Shown one piece after another: positions 47,141 through 58,534 of a DNA stretch of 64,000 nt; the stretch's first letter is position 1, and each line of letters starts with the position of its first letter. The stretch covers positions 124,001 to 188,000 of the forward strand of contig NTMA01000062.1 in assembly GCA_002917075.1 (NCBI GenBank), written 5' to 3'. Origin of the DNA: Hawksworthiomyces lignivorus. Lineage: Eukaryota > Ascomycota > Sordariomycetes > Ophiostomatales > Ophiostomataceae. The position numbers were made by a program, and so were the translations under genes. Below the pieces are notes generated by a model, which saw nothing but the letters and a program-made list of their open reading frames with translations, made no database searches and had not been told where the DNA came from.

Positions 47141-48951
47141 TCAATGTCATTCCTCTTAAACTTGCAAAACTTCCAGCACCCACTTGCGATTACACCATTG
47201 CGTATGATTCTGTCCAGTACTCGACTGTTCTGGCCAAAGGAGACCTGGTCGTTCCTGTACCTCGACTTTGCATCAAGGAAAAGTAGCCAGACGAATTCTA
47301 CACCGCGCTAGCGTCTAGTTTTCCAGACAATCATCCGCTGTTTCCTAAGCCAGTACCGACCGGTATTCATCTTCCAATCTTTTGCCGCCCTCGGTCACTT
47401 GCGAAACTACTTCTGCCTTATATCTTTGAGCGGCGGGATATATATGGCGACGATGAGTCCGACCGCCTGTCAGCGAGCATCGGAAGTGAGTTATTATGGA
47501 GTTCTTGTCTCTAAATATTGCTAAAGAATTCTATGTAGGCCATCTGCGAAGTACGATAATTGGGGCTTTTATCGCTAATCTGTACGTGAAGATGGGCTGG
47601 GGCGTCATTAAGATTAACTATCTCGGAGACTAGGGAAAGCAATTTGGACTGTTGGCTGTTGGGTGGCAGCGCTTTAGCTCGGAAGAAGAGCTTGCCCACG
47701 GCCCAGTGAAACGCCTCCTAGATGTATATGCCCGCATCAACAAGCTATTTGAGCCCGAAAAGAAAGCGAGTAAAAAGGCTCGTGATGAGGGCCGGGATAC
47801 AGCCGATATCGAGTCTCAGGGACTGTACGCTGAGTGTAATCCTTTTTTTCAATCGGATGGAAGATGGCGACGCAGAGGTTCTTGCCTTGTGGAAACGCTT
47901 CTGGGATATCAGTATCGACCGGTACAATTCCATATATGCGCGCCTAAATATCCGATTTGACGAGTATGCGCGTGAATCGCAAGTGCAGACGGAAACTATC
48001 GAGACCGTCGAGAAGATTCTCGCAGAACAGGGTATATACGAGGAATATAATGGCTCTTGACTGATTGACTTCAAATTACATGGAGCAAAAGCGCTAGGCG
48101 TGGCTGTCGTACGAGGCCGGACAGACACTACGACTTATCTTCTACGGGACGTCGCAGCCGTGCTAGAACGTGAGAATCAGTACAAGTTCGACAAGATGAT
48201 CTGCGTTGTCTCGGAGCAGGACCTTTATTTTCAGCGCATCTTTAAAGTGTTGGATCTGATGGGTCACAGCGACCTGGCAGCTCGTCTGCAACATTTCAAC
48301 TTTGGAAAAGTCATGGGCATGTCTTCACGGCTCGGAAATGTTCAGCTGCTAAGTGATATTTTGAACAAAGCGGCCAACGCTGTGCATGACGTGATGCGGC
48401 AAAACGAGGCAAAGTACGCACAAATTAAAGATCCAGACATTATTGCAGATGCTGGTCGTATCTCTGCGGTCATGGTGCAGGACATGACAGGCAAGCGTAT
48501 CAACAATTATCCGTTTAACATCAATCGAATGACCTCCTTCGAGGGTGACACCGGGCCGTATCTTCAATATTGCCATGCACGGCTCAAGTCCATCTTGCGA
48601 AAAGCCGGTCTAACTCGAGACGAATTACAAAGTCATGTGCTCAGTGATGCAGCTGCTGTTGAATCGGCTCTCGACATCGACCTTGACAAGCAGCATTGTG
48701 TCGACCTTTTTAGGATAATGGCGCAATATCCCGATGTCACTGCCATGGCTTTTCGTAACCTAGAACCATCTACGATTCTCACATATCTGTTTCGCCTTGC
48801 GCACCAACTGTCATCAACGTACAATGTTCTACAAGTTGTCGGTGCCAAGGAAGGACCCCAGGTAATGCTTGCACGTGCATCAGTCTACGAAGCTGCTCGC
48901 TAGGTATTGGAAAACGGTATGAGGCTGCTTGGTCTTTCACCAGTCGAGAGG
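47141..48951 (+). pseudogene. Arginyl-tRNA synthetase pseudogene
   Basis: Motifs of eukaryotic class I ArgRS follow in order: [35 protein letters not shown]-stop-GKQFGLLAVG, RMEDGDAEVLALWKRF, GVAVVRGRTDTTTYLLRDVAA, HFNFGKVMGMSSR, GKRINNYPFNINRM, SFEGDTGPYLQYCHARL and NGMRLLGLSPVER. It is broken by TAG 47284-47286, TGA 47487-47489, TAG 47631-47633 (a conserved Trp), a frameshift in T7 at 47843-47849, TGA 48058-48060 and TAG 48901-48903. There is another frameshift near 47480. The HIGH-type signature reads YVGH where HAGH is expected. A living cell needs this enzyme, so an intact copy must lie elsewhere. This is a duplicated copy inactivated mainly by C-to-T and G-to-A changes. Confidence 0.9.
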
Positions 48952-49172
48952 TAAGTGCATATTGCTATTTCTCAGAGTTTTCACCAGACGTGTTTTCTTA
49001 TTTCTGTCCTTGGCAAGATTAAATTTTAACTATCTCCAGGATGTAATGAATACCACCACCTCCAGCCGCCATTTAGCACCTAAAATAATTTCGTCCATAT
49101 CGCCAAGACAAAACAAGAGAATTTGGCTAAAGCAAGGATTGTCGAAGCTGATACAGAGCCTCAGTAATCGTT

Positions 49173-51805
49173 TTAATTTGGTCCAAGGCCTTCGAAATCT
49201 GTCACATTTGTTTGGAAGTTAAGTATGCTGTTCGTAAACGGATTTGACCGCCCATGCATCTCGCCGAGACCGGCGCCACGATCGTCAGCAGCAGCGGAAG
49301 GAAGAGAAAAATAATCCAACATCGCCAGATTTTCAGGAGCGGCTCCCCATGCTTCAGAAAGCTCGAAGCCTTGCCAATTCTGCTGATCCAATAGCTCGAC
49401 GAGATCTAGAGGAGTAAAGTCGACGTCAGATGCCCGGGGTAGTTCTAATGGTAATGGCGGCGAGGCGGCTCCCCATGGGGGGGACGTTGGTTGAACGATA
49501 TTCGGCGAGCAGGCCAGCATCGGATATATACTGTCAGTTTGAGGACCAAAACTGTTTGTAGTTTGTGTCGTGCCAATATTGAGATTGCTGGAAGGCTTTC
49601 GATAAAAGGCTTCCTCTTGTGTCTGACGGGGGGCGAAGTCTGGTTCATGCAGCTGTGCGTTTGTTTGTGGTTGAACTAGTGACTGTGTTTCGCTTTGTTG
49701 TCTTCTGTATAGCTCCATCGGCGTTTCAGCTGAATGGCCTTCATCTCGGCCAGCTGCATCAATTGGAGGCCCCAGTTGCCTAATAATTATCTTGTTGCGA
49801 TTTATGCGTGATGCTTGTACTTGGCGGAGTGCATGTACATCATTAGCAGACAATTTATTGCACATCTCTTTTTCGATAATATCGACCGTCGTGTCCACGA
49901 GCCGAGTCAAAACGTCACGTGCCCGTGATATCCTCTCCCATCGGTGCACCAGCTGATTCAGAACATGTACCCATTGCATCAGGCAATTTTTAAACAACGT
50001 CCATTGAGTTTTAGCTTTCGATCGTATGTCTGAATTTCTCCAAACAAGAAATAATAGAGTGATGCCACTCATTAGCTGGTAATGAAGATCAACCCAAGCG
50101 AAATCTGCCGAGCCTCTCTGTAGCCGTGTAAATGATAGCTGAATCATTTTCTGAGCCGCTTCGCAGCAGATATTTGACTCGTGTCTGCCAGGTTCAGGCC
50201 TCAGAGGCGAGGGCCGATGAAGAAGAAGCAACGCGTTCTGATGCCAATATTCCCACCAGTCTATGTTGTGCCCGCTTGGATCAGCAAGGTTCGAGATGTT
50301 GGTACCCCACTGGCGCAACCGTGCAGTCATATCAGCTTTCCATCGTTCGCTATCTTCGTTTTCACTGTGCACAAGGGAGGATCTGTCATTCCGGGTGCTA
50401 TAACGACGATAGACAATTTGACTCTGTAGCTTTTGCAACTTGAGCCAGTGAATGATTTGTGGTCGCTTTTGATCAGTCAGCGAGTCAGATGGTAGTCGGA
50501 CATCAATGAAGTTATCGCTCAAAGTAAATGGCCGCCCGAGGAGAGTACCGAGCGTCCGGTCGAATGTGTACGTAACCCAAAAGAGGCGCCTCTTCATATC
50601 TATGCCGCGCCCGTCGTCGCTTTCCTGACTAGAAGCCTTGATTGTGGTCTCGGAGTGATAGCCTAGGTCGATAGACATCCGCATACATAATCCAGATATA
50701 TACCATATGGGCGCCGATGACGAATCGATAATAGACCACAAAAGCAAAAGAAGCAGACATTGAAGAGTTTTCATGCTTTTTTTCTGCAAAATTTCACTCA
50801 AATCCGTAAGAGCTGCTGCACTGAAATTTCTTGCAAGCGCGAGCGATTCTGGGTTGTCTCGGGACAGAACGATGAGGGATATGGCAAAGATCATATTTAA
50901 GATATATTGGTCCCAAGTGTTCCTATTCGCGTCTCCGCTGGTTTCAGTAGCCATCGCGTCATAGTTACTCGTGTCATACACATCAGAGATGACGCTTGAT
51001 ATTTCTTCTTCGACAACAATTGGATATTGAACTTCGTATTGGCTGAGAAAGATGTCGACAAGACTGACTGCTGTATCCCTCGAAGGAAGAACAGGCTTTG
51101 CGACATCCGGCCTGCGAGGGGTGCCACCCTGGTGACTGGTGGATGGCGAAGTGAACACTGACTGCTCGTCGTGCGAATTGGGTTCAAATTGTTGATCATT
51201 GTGTTGCGCAGACTCCAGCACACAGCGAGCCAGATGCATACCTAAAAGACAACATAAATTAGCTACGGTAATTAGCGTGGAGAGGGTGTATACGCGACGC
51301 ATCGTACCGCTGGATACGCCAAGAAAATGTGCGTCTTCGCCTGGTTCCAGTTGTATCAAATCAGGGTGTGAGTTGCGACGGCCGTTTTCTGCAGGTAAGA
51401 ACACATCCTGCTGGACATTAGGACGTATTGTATTTTCATTGCCGAAGCGTGTACCATCTTGTCTCTGTTGGATCTCATTCTCGAGATGCTTCAGTTCATT
51501 CTCGAGAGACAGTATGTAGGAGCGGGACACAACTTTCTTAGATCGTGAATCCGTGCATTCACATATCGTGCCTGCTTTTCGACATGGGATGCAACACGGT
51601 ATGCCTGGAAATGGGTCAGTTGTATGAACGCTCATCGTATGTATGGCAAGAATAGCTCGTGGAACACGAACCTGGATCACACTTCCTCTTAAGGCGTTTA
51701 CATCGATCACAGGCATTGATAGTCTGTGCACAAAGTTAGCCATTGAGAGCTGTAGACGATGACACACTAGGTAGACCATACAAAGCCGAGACTTTCCTGG
51801 TTCAT
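49173..51805 (-). CDS. Zn2Cys6 transcription factor
   Basis: Exons are 51805-51782, 51723-51672, 51604-51308 and 51241-49173 (813 aa). Splicing joins the zinc cluster ACDRCKRLKRKCDPGIPCCIPCRKAGTIC (about residues 12-40) and restores the family motif FLGVSSGMHLARCVL across intron 51242-51307, which is itself a stop-free multiple of three. A coiled stretch (ILSLENELKHLENEI) follows the zinc cluster. The middle homology domain is clear: WYISGLCMRMSIDLGYH, MKRRLFWVTYTFDRTLGTLLGRPFTLSD. The C terminus is Gln/Pro-rich with an acidic end, a plausible activation region. It lies tail-to-head behind the MFS transporter and may regulate cluster 2. Confidence 0.9.
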
Positions 51806-52329
51806 TATGAAGCAGAATTTCTGATGGAGGCTATCGATGCGGCACCTCTACATTTTGGCAGCATCTTCGTGTCTCTTTGTCAATTTGTGCTTGATTCTTG
51901 ATTCCGAAAAGAATTAGCTTCAAAAAAAATAGCGATCCAGGACGATAGCATCCTTAAATACAGCACAACCATAAAACCCAAACATCGATTACTGTGGACA
52001 ATGCGGGGTTGGGTGGAGAACTGTGCGCAGATCTTCAGGGCACACGATGAGCTTAAGAAGCTCCCCTAATATCTTACGACGTATTATGAGAATTTTTCCA
52101 ACCTCGGCAGATTTCGAATTCAAGAGACGCAGATTGCCACGGTCATATTTTTTAAAGACACATCGATGCACTGCGCAAAAGCATAATTTACAGGGACAGA
52201 GGCCAGTCCTAATTTTAGGGAGCCTGGTCTAAATGCCGGACCAACAGCACTTTATTAGCCTCCCAGTTTTTCATTGACTAGACTGATAGCTATGATGAGA
52301 ACCGAAATTCTTTAGACTCGTCTAGTCCT
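51806..52329. other. Intergenic region
   Basis: Promoter of the Zn2Cys6 gene and 3' flank of the transporter. Nothing else seen. Confidence 0.5.
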
Positions 52330-54053
52330 TCACGCCTCACCTTCCACGTGCTCATGATCTTTTTCTCCAAACATCTGCTTTGGAGTCGCCTCTATCTCCG
52401 AATGAACATTGAGCGAACCAAAGTGCGAGTCCAGCTCCTCGAGCGTTTTCCCTTTTGTCTCTGGGAACATTGTGTACACAAGGACAGCCGAAAAAATATT
52501 GAATGACATGAAGATAAAAAAGTTTCTGGGCCCGATATTTGATACTGCCACGGGCCACACCTCGCCCACGAGAATAGAGCCAAGCGAAGCTCCAGAGGCG
52601 GCAATGCCCAGCCCTTTGGACCGGCAGTTGGCAGGGAAGATTTCCGACGCATATATCCAAGCACATGGGCCAAAACCCATACTATCTGTACAATGTGTTA
52701 GCAAACTTGTCATAGTATAAAGTCTTATGGGTCAGAAGAGACACGCACATCCAACGGTAAAGAAGTATATGAAAAAAATGTTGCAATAATTGGCAGACGA
52801 GTTCGTTTGGCCGGGGTATGCAGTCTGTAAGGCACCGTTGATCTGTTATATGGTTAGAGAAAGCATGAGACCTGGTCAAGTTACTTGGAAAAACGAACCA
52901 GAAGGCAAAATGCCATGATTATTGCACCTATCCCCAGTGAGTGCCGACGGCCGATCCTGTCAATGAAAAACATAGCGGCAATAGTACAGGCAACTTGGAC
53001 TGTGCCATCGATACCAGATGCCAACAAGCTGAGATCTTTAGAAGTACCCGCTGCGATGAAATTGGTCGGCAGGTAGTATCGGATACCGGCTGCACCAGAC
53101 AGCTGTTGCAGAAATGAGATGGACCATGCGCGCCAGAGTCGAGATCGAAGAGCCGGCTCCTTGAGAAACACCTTGGCAGATGTAATAGAATGCTTTTTGT
53201 GCCACAGTATATTGGCATGAATCTCGTCTAGTTCAGCTTGTATGTCCTCGATATTGGAAGTTCCACGTAATCGAGACAGGGAAATAGCAGCAGCTTCTGC
53301 ATGATCATGCTCGATCAGCCACCGAGGACTGCAGGGAATGGTTAGTTTAATGTTTTTCTCATTTCGACTCATCCAGCGTATTTTACCTTTCTGGGAGCAA
53401 GGGAGCACCGATCAGAAACAGAACAGCAGGCACAAACTGCATAGCACTTGACAAGCGCCATTCTAGATTTACACCCTTGCCCGTCTTCCAGAATGAGTAG
53501 CCATAGCCTACCCAAAAGGCCAGTGAGATGCCAAAGACAATGCCGGCTTGGTTGAAGGCGCCATAGAATCCTCGGTGTTTTGCGGGTGATATTTCGCTGA
53601 GATAGAGCGGCACAGACGTCGACACGATGCCACAGCCGACACCCGCGATAATACGGCCGACAACCATCATAGCCAAATCGACCGCGCCGGTCTGGATGGC
53701 TGCACCGACACACATGGTCATAACACCGGCTGAACCTGCCCACCGACGCCCGAGTTTGTTGTTGACACGGCCGGCAAGAAAAGCAAAACCAATGAATTGA
53801 CCAGCATAAAAGATGCTAGTGATCAACCCTGTCTTGGAAGATGACGGGTTGTGCATCGTGTTCTTGAACCCCGGGGATACATAGATTGTGCTGAGAATGC
53901 CAATGTCATAACTAAACTTGTTAGTGACAAGTGTATATCGGTTGATTGTCAGGAATCCTACCCCCAGCCAATGGAACCCATCGAAAAGACGGCACAGCTA
54001 AAGATGAGCCATAGGTTCACCTTTCTAGTGGATTGCGACACTGCCTCTGCCAT
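52330..54053 (-). CDS. MFS sugar transporter (cluster 2)
   Basis: Exons are 54053-53962, 53911-53387, 53328-52899, 52842-52749 and 52685-52330 (498 aa; frame kept at every junction). The donor at 52898 (GTTCGT) is weak but is the one that keeps frame. Motifs: WGYDIGILSTIYVSP (TM1), NNKLGRRW, GRIIAGVGCGIVSTSVPLYLSEISP, LPESPRWLIEHD, QQLSGAAGIRYYLP, DRIGRRHSLG, GFGPCAWIYASEIFP and PETKGKTLEELD. Twelve TM helices are expected. Its start lies 619 bases from the divergent FNR-like gene; their shared promoter holds CGG-type palindromes. I infer import of the substrate used by the neighbouring FAD oxidoreductase. Confidence 0.9.
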
Positions 54054-54672
54054 AGTTGCTGTATGCTATTGAGATAAGGTATGATTGCAAGCTTCCAAGT
54101 AAAGTGAGGAGTTGTTTATCAGCTGGAAACACGGGAGCAACTCAGTATATTAATATGAGCCAGAGCAGTGGGTACGCACGACCGCAGAGAGCTTACCCCA
54201 GACTCCGTGTTCCTTGGATCATAATGTGGGGTAGTTTGCCGAAACACACGAAGCGGCAAAAAGAAATGAAAACAGCTCAGCAGGCCATTGACCGAAAACA
54301 GTAACTGTCATTGCCTCCTAGTGAGAACAAGGAGATTCAGGACGAGCCAGCCAATGGCCTCTACATCAACAAATAAGATGAAGATGTTCTGAGCGTAACT
54401 GGCGTTATTTCTCCGGGCGCTTTTTGCATTTGCTCGTTTGAGTTAATCTTATTCTAGTTAGATGCGATTTCTCAGCTCATGGGGTCTTGCGGAACCGCCG
54501 CGAAATTTTAAAGCAGACTAGTCGGATATTAGCACGGAGGTTCCGTGTTGCTAGCGAACAAAAAAAAATGGCGATAGGCATACACTAATTAGGTATCATA
54601 TATGACATTAAATACGTGCAAGTCCAGGAGATCATGAGGCTTCGAATGCTTTCTACGAGATATCACTAGAAC
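54054..54672. promoter_or_regulatory. Bidirectional promoter of the MFS and FNR-like genes
   Basis: Separates two divergent starts. It contains CGGAACCGCCG at 54490-54500 and CACGGAGGTTCCGTG at 54533-54547 (arms CACGGA/TCCGTG, a CGG-N5-CCG layout). The first word recurs in reverse at 58371-58381. These are probable Zn2Cys6 sites. Confidence 0.55.
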
Positions 54673-55554
54673 ATGTCAACAGAACAGCCAACAGGTACGC
54701 CTGCAGCGGGCGTAACGCTCACCCATAAGACCTCACAACGCGTGACAGCGAGTATTAGCTTCCACACATTCTCTATGCCCCAAGAAACTTCCATAGATCG
54801 GTGGTTCCGTCCGACACAGCACCTGACCCTACAGTTCCCAGAAGATCTGGACCCCATCGCAGGACCGCATGGTCTGAGCAATAAAGACCGCCAATGTACT
54901 TTCACACCCTGCCATTTGGATAAGGTTAATAGCAGCGGCACTAGAGAGGCTAGCACGTGGCTACTTGCCATATTAACAAGGAGCGGCCGCATCACAGGCT
55001 TGCTAGGTTTACCGCGTCCCTTCCAGACGCTAACTGCGGAGATCCTGCAGGTTGGCGGTGGCTTTCCTCTCGTTGCGCTAGAGGCGAAAAATAAAGCCTC
55101 AGACAAAACGACATTAGCATCAGCTGTATGCATAGCTGGTGGGATCGGCATCTCGCCGTTTCTTGCCATGGCCGCAGATATTACAAGTAGTTGTTGTCTC
55201 TTTTGGAGCATCCGTGAAGATGATTTCAGTTTAGTCAAGTTTGTTCTCGAATCTCAGCTGCTACGCTTACAAAACTGGACGTCGGTATCTGTATTTGTCA
55301 CGGCGGGTGAGGACACAGATGAAGTTGACCGACGAAAACCTAAATCTTGGTGGGAGTCGCGGTTTATGGATCTCCAGAAGCAGTATCCTTCCGGCATCTG
55401 GTTAGAGAAGAGGCGGATAGCCATAGACGATGTGGTTGACACCGCATCTCGATGTGGTGACAGGATTTTATTTTGTGGCAGCAAGTCGCTCGAGTGGCAG
55501 GTGAAAATTTGGGCAATAGGTTTGGCCACAGTGTACTGCACAGACACAACTTAA
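54673..55554 (+). CDS. FNR-like FAD/NAD(P) oxidoreductase
   Basis: 293 aa, single exon. It has a ferredoxin-reductase layout: an FAD-binding barrel with WFRPTQHLTLQF and CTFTPCHLD, then GGGFPL, the nucleotide-binding loop AGGIGISPFLAMA, and a C-terminal ILFCGSKSLEWQVKIWA segment where FNR proteins have the CGP-type motif. No [2Fe-2S] domain and no haem domain is attached, so it would need a separate electron partner. It shares a promoter with the transporter and faces the FAD oxidoreductase end to end, so it may pass electrons within cluster 2 (inference). Related fungal proteins often carry a flavin-binding N-terminal domain that is absent here. Confidence 0.7.
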   Translation: MSTEQPTGTPAAGVTLTHKTSQRVTASISFHTFSMPQETSIDRWFRPTQHLTLQFPEDLDPIAGPHGLSNKDRQCTFTPCHLDKVNSSGTREASTWLLAILTRSGRITGLLGLPRPFQTLTAEILQVGGGFPLVALEAKNKASDKTTLASAVCIAGGIGISPFLAMAADITSSCCLFWSIREDDFSLVKFVLESQLLRLQNWTSVSVFVTAGEDTDEVDRRKPKSWWESRFMDLQKQYPSGIWLEKRRIAIDDVVDTASRCGDRILFCGSKSLEWQVKIWAIGLATVYCTDTT

Positions 55555-55612
55555 ACCAAACTGTTACTGGATCTTCACATAGTAAATATTATCATTAGAA
55601 GCATAGCCATAT

Positions 55613-58081
55613 CTACTCATAGGCTCTAATCTCAAAGATCCCCCCTAGGACGTTCTCATCGCCGTTTAGCTCTAATATTTCAATGCCAATTTCTGTTGTT
55701 TTCACTGGTGAGTCAAGGTGGACTTCCCTGCGAGAGAGATGGTTGTCTTCTTCGAGGAATAACTCTTGCTCGTCTCTGTCTTGTGACATGTCAAGAATGC
55801 GCCACTTCTTCACGCAAAACGGGATGGTTCGTTCTGGATGTCCACGCAGCACAGACTCCAGTGCGTGGTCGTAGTCCGTATCGAAGTGGATAACCACCTT
55901 TTTCAAATGCACTGGCACATTCCAGCGAATCTTCAACAATTTTCGTTCCCCTTCAGCTTGACCACGGGGAACCCAGCAGTTGCTTCGCTTCGTTGGCCGC
56001 GCGACGCCGTTTCTCACATTGCTCGCTGTCCATGCAGTCAATGGCGGGTCCACAGTAATAGCCAGGTTGTGTCCCATAGGTCTCCGAACGGGTGTCCATC
56101 GCTCGAAGGCGTCCACGCCCACATTACCAGGTGGACTCTGGTCGCATTCGTGCTCCACGGTCATCAGCGCCGATACTCGTGTTTTTGTCGTGCTGATAGC
56201 CACTGCATCATTCTTCATGAAACAGAGAAAGACATATTGGGCTTGAGGGTTGGAGACTTGAAAATCAATACTCAAGCGGTTGGGGCCTGCTACCAAGGCA
56301 AACTGTCGCTCACAGAGAATCACTTCCGGCGTATAGTTGTATGGTTTCTGCGAGCCGCGCAGCTGCACAGTCAATGTCGTGTCTTCAACGGCAATGGCCG
56401 TTATGGTGAAATTTGGCACGGGACCAGTAGGAAGCGGTAGCATCTGGGCCAGGCTGCGGACAAGCACTTTCGGCGGGCCATTGGCCAGAAACTGAGACAG
56501 CGTAAACTCGGACGAAGCCCCAATAGACGCAGCTCTTTGCACGAGATCGGCCGGATCAATCAGCTTAAAACCGGGCAGGTACTGACCAAACCGCATCAGC
56601 TCCGTCTGAAAATTCTTCATATTGCCCTTGGCCAAAAGCTCGATTGGATTGATTGACTGTCTCTTGCAGAGTGCTGCTGCTATTCCTAGAGCATTTGCAT
56701 TGCACCCTGACGTGGCCATGACACGGGTTGATGCAAAGGCAACGTGAGTCGCAGAGATAGTGCGTCCGCCATACATTAGATTGGGAATTTCGGCGCAGAC
56801 CATAGATGAAAAAGGGATCTGATAGACGCCTTCAATCCCATAGTGAGCGTAAGTACAAACAATGCAGTTATGAAAGATGAGGACATACCTTTGGAATGCC
56901 ACTGTGTGCATCCGTCAATCTCAGAAAAGACGCCATCAGCTGGGTGCAAATCGAGTGACCAACCGCCGTGTGAGACAGTGTCAGGATGAAATCGTTGTTC
57001 AATTATGTCTTGCTGGATCATGATCGTAGGTCCAACTAAAAGAATCTGATGAGAATTTTCCTTTCTTTGACGAAGTTAAACGGCCCAGATAGCGGAAGCA
57101 AATCCACATATACTCACTGAAACGGCGGCTCTCTCTCTTTCCGGGAATTGTTCCCACCCACTCAAGAGTCAAATTTTCTGCTTCGGGAAAACGACCTGAG
57201 TTCTTGAAGTAATCCCAGACACCATAGACGACTCTCCACAGCTCCCACTTGATCTCTTCTGTATCGTGAACAGTGTCCAACCGCCCACCGTACTCGATCC
57301 ACCACAAGTTGCAGCCCATTTCCTTTGTTGTAAAGCTCCGGAAGCGCGGGATCTCATTTTCTACATCTTTCAATGCATATGATGGAGCAACGAACTTAAC
57401 TGGCCTTCCAGCGTCTTTCGTATAAAAATATATGGAATGGCCGAGCAGGTGGCCATATTCCGATGATGGCGCAAATAATTCTCCGAACTCGTCGCGACGC
57501 TCCGCACCCACACGGAATGGCGCACCCGCAAGAAAAGAGAGCGTGCCATCACCTGTGCAGTCAATGTATTGTGTCGCTTTCACGCAGAATCTTGTTGATG
57601 ACTGGGAGTTGAAGGCTTGGATTCTGTCGATCTTGTTGCTTCCGTCGTGCTTCTTGTCACAACTCACGAGGGCAGTGTTCAGGAAGAGCTTGATGTTTGG
57701 TTCATCACGCACTTTTTCCAAGAGGACAGTGTCTAGAATCAATGGATTACCTTCGGGGTTCCGATATAGGTTTTCCAAGAGAATCTCGTCGACCAAACCG
57801 CCTTCTCGGGCGTAACGATTATTGTTAAACATGTGAGACGTAGCACCAAGAATCCAGAGACGCACTTCGCTAGAGGCATTGCCTCCTAAAACTGGTCGGT
57901 CCTGAATCAGAACCACTGACACGCCATTGCGAGCAGCTGCAATAGCAGCTATGGTCCCAGATAGACCACCACCACAAACACAAAGGTCAACTTGCAAGTT
58001 TTCCTCTGGGAAGCTGCGAGATTCGACTGCTGATTCTCTCCGCAGACCGAGGTCTGTGTCGACCATTCTAGCTGGTGCCAT
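55613..58081 (-). CDS. FAD-dependent oxidoreductase (PF12831-type) with C-terminal beta-rich domain
   Basis: Exons are 58081-57118, 57035-56889 and 56829-55613 (775 aa; frame kept). N-terminal FAD motif VDLCVCGGGLSGTIAAIAAARNG (GGGLSG at residues 37-42), then DRPVLGGNASSEVRLWILGA, YIDCTGDGTLSFLAGAPFR, GKRESRRFIGPTIM (formed across the first splice) and NLMYGGRTISATHVAFASTRVM. The last about 250 residues form a beta-rich accessory domain. I know this architecture mainly from bacterial proteins near carbohydrate genes. It differs strongly from the 611-aa protein at 10.6 kb, so the two are separate acquisitions or old paralogues. It is convergent with the FNR-like gene and divergent from the Zn2Cys6 gene at 58.5 kb. 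Substrate unknown. Confidence 0.8.
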
Positions 58082-58370
58082 AATTTAAGATTTCTCCCTA
58101 GATCTTTTACGGATTCTTGTCAAAAGTCAGTTAAGAGTCTCTGTAGCTTAAAGAACTCTGGATATCTTATACCAGAATGAATGCTCTCCCACACGATAAA
58201 CAAATCTATTCTCTCGTACGCGAGACTTGTCTAACATCTATTTCTACCTAATAAAATGCTACGATCCCACAACGAATTCCTACTAAAAACGAGATCACTT
58301 CAAGACATACACCAGCGCGTGTTGAAGGCATTGAACATACGCCACGGAACTACCGATAGTCTGAGTAGGG

Positions 58371-58381
58371 CGGCGGTTCCG
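58371..58381. promoter_or_regulatory. Shared promoter word of cluster 2 (CGGCGGTTCCG)
   Basis: The 11-mer is the exact reverse complement of 54490-54500. It lies between the divergent FAD oxidoreductase and Zn2Cys6 genes. Together with CCACGGAAC at 58342-58350 it forms an inverted pair (ACGGAAC/GTTCCGT) about 25 bases apart. Probable regulator site (inference). Confidence 0.5.
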
Positions 58382-58534
58382 TCTTAAACATTTTCTCCAC
58401 TCTTTTTCCTGTTTGACTAGCGTACTGCATTGACTAACCCCGCTCTCTGAAGTGTGCTCGTGATAGAGGTCAACTACGGCAGAGCAAGAAATTACGATTC
58501 GTGGCTGTCTTTTGTGTGTGAATATGATCAGTAG

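Noticed and set aside
637..48951. UAG reassigned to an amino acid in this genome
   Set aside because: Intact genes here end normally in TAG (for example CVNH and the phosphatase), and the broken genes also carry frameshifts and TGA codons, so decay explains them better.
23129..48951. A Starship-type giant mobile element carrying the NLR/HET cargo
   Set aside because: NLR-type cargo fits, but no tyrosine-recombinase (DUF3435) captain gene, element ends or target site was recognised.
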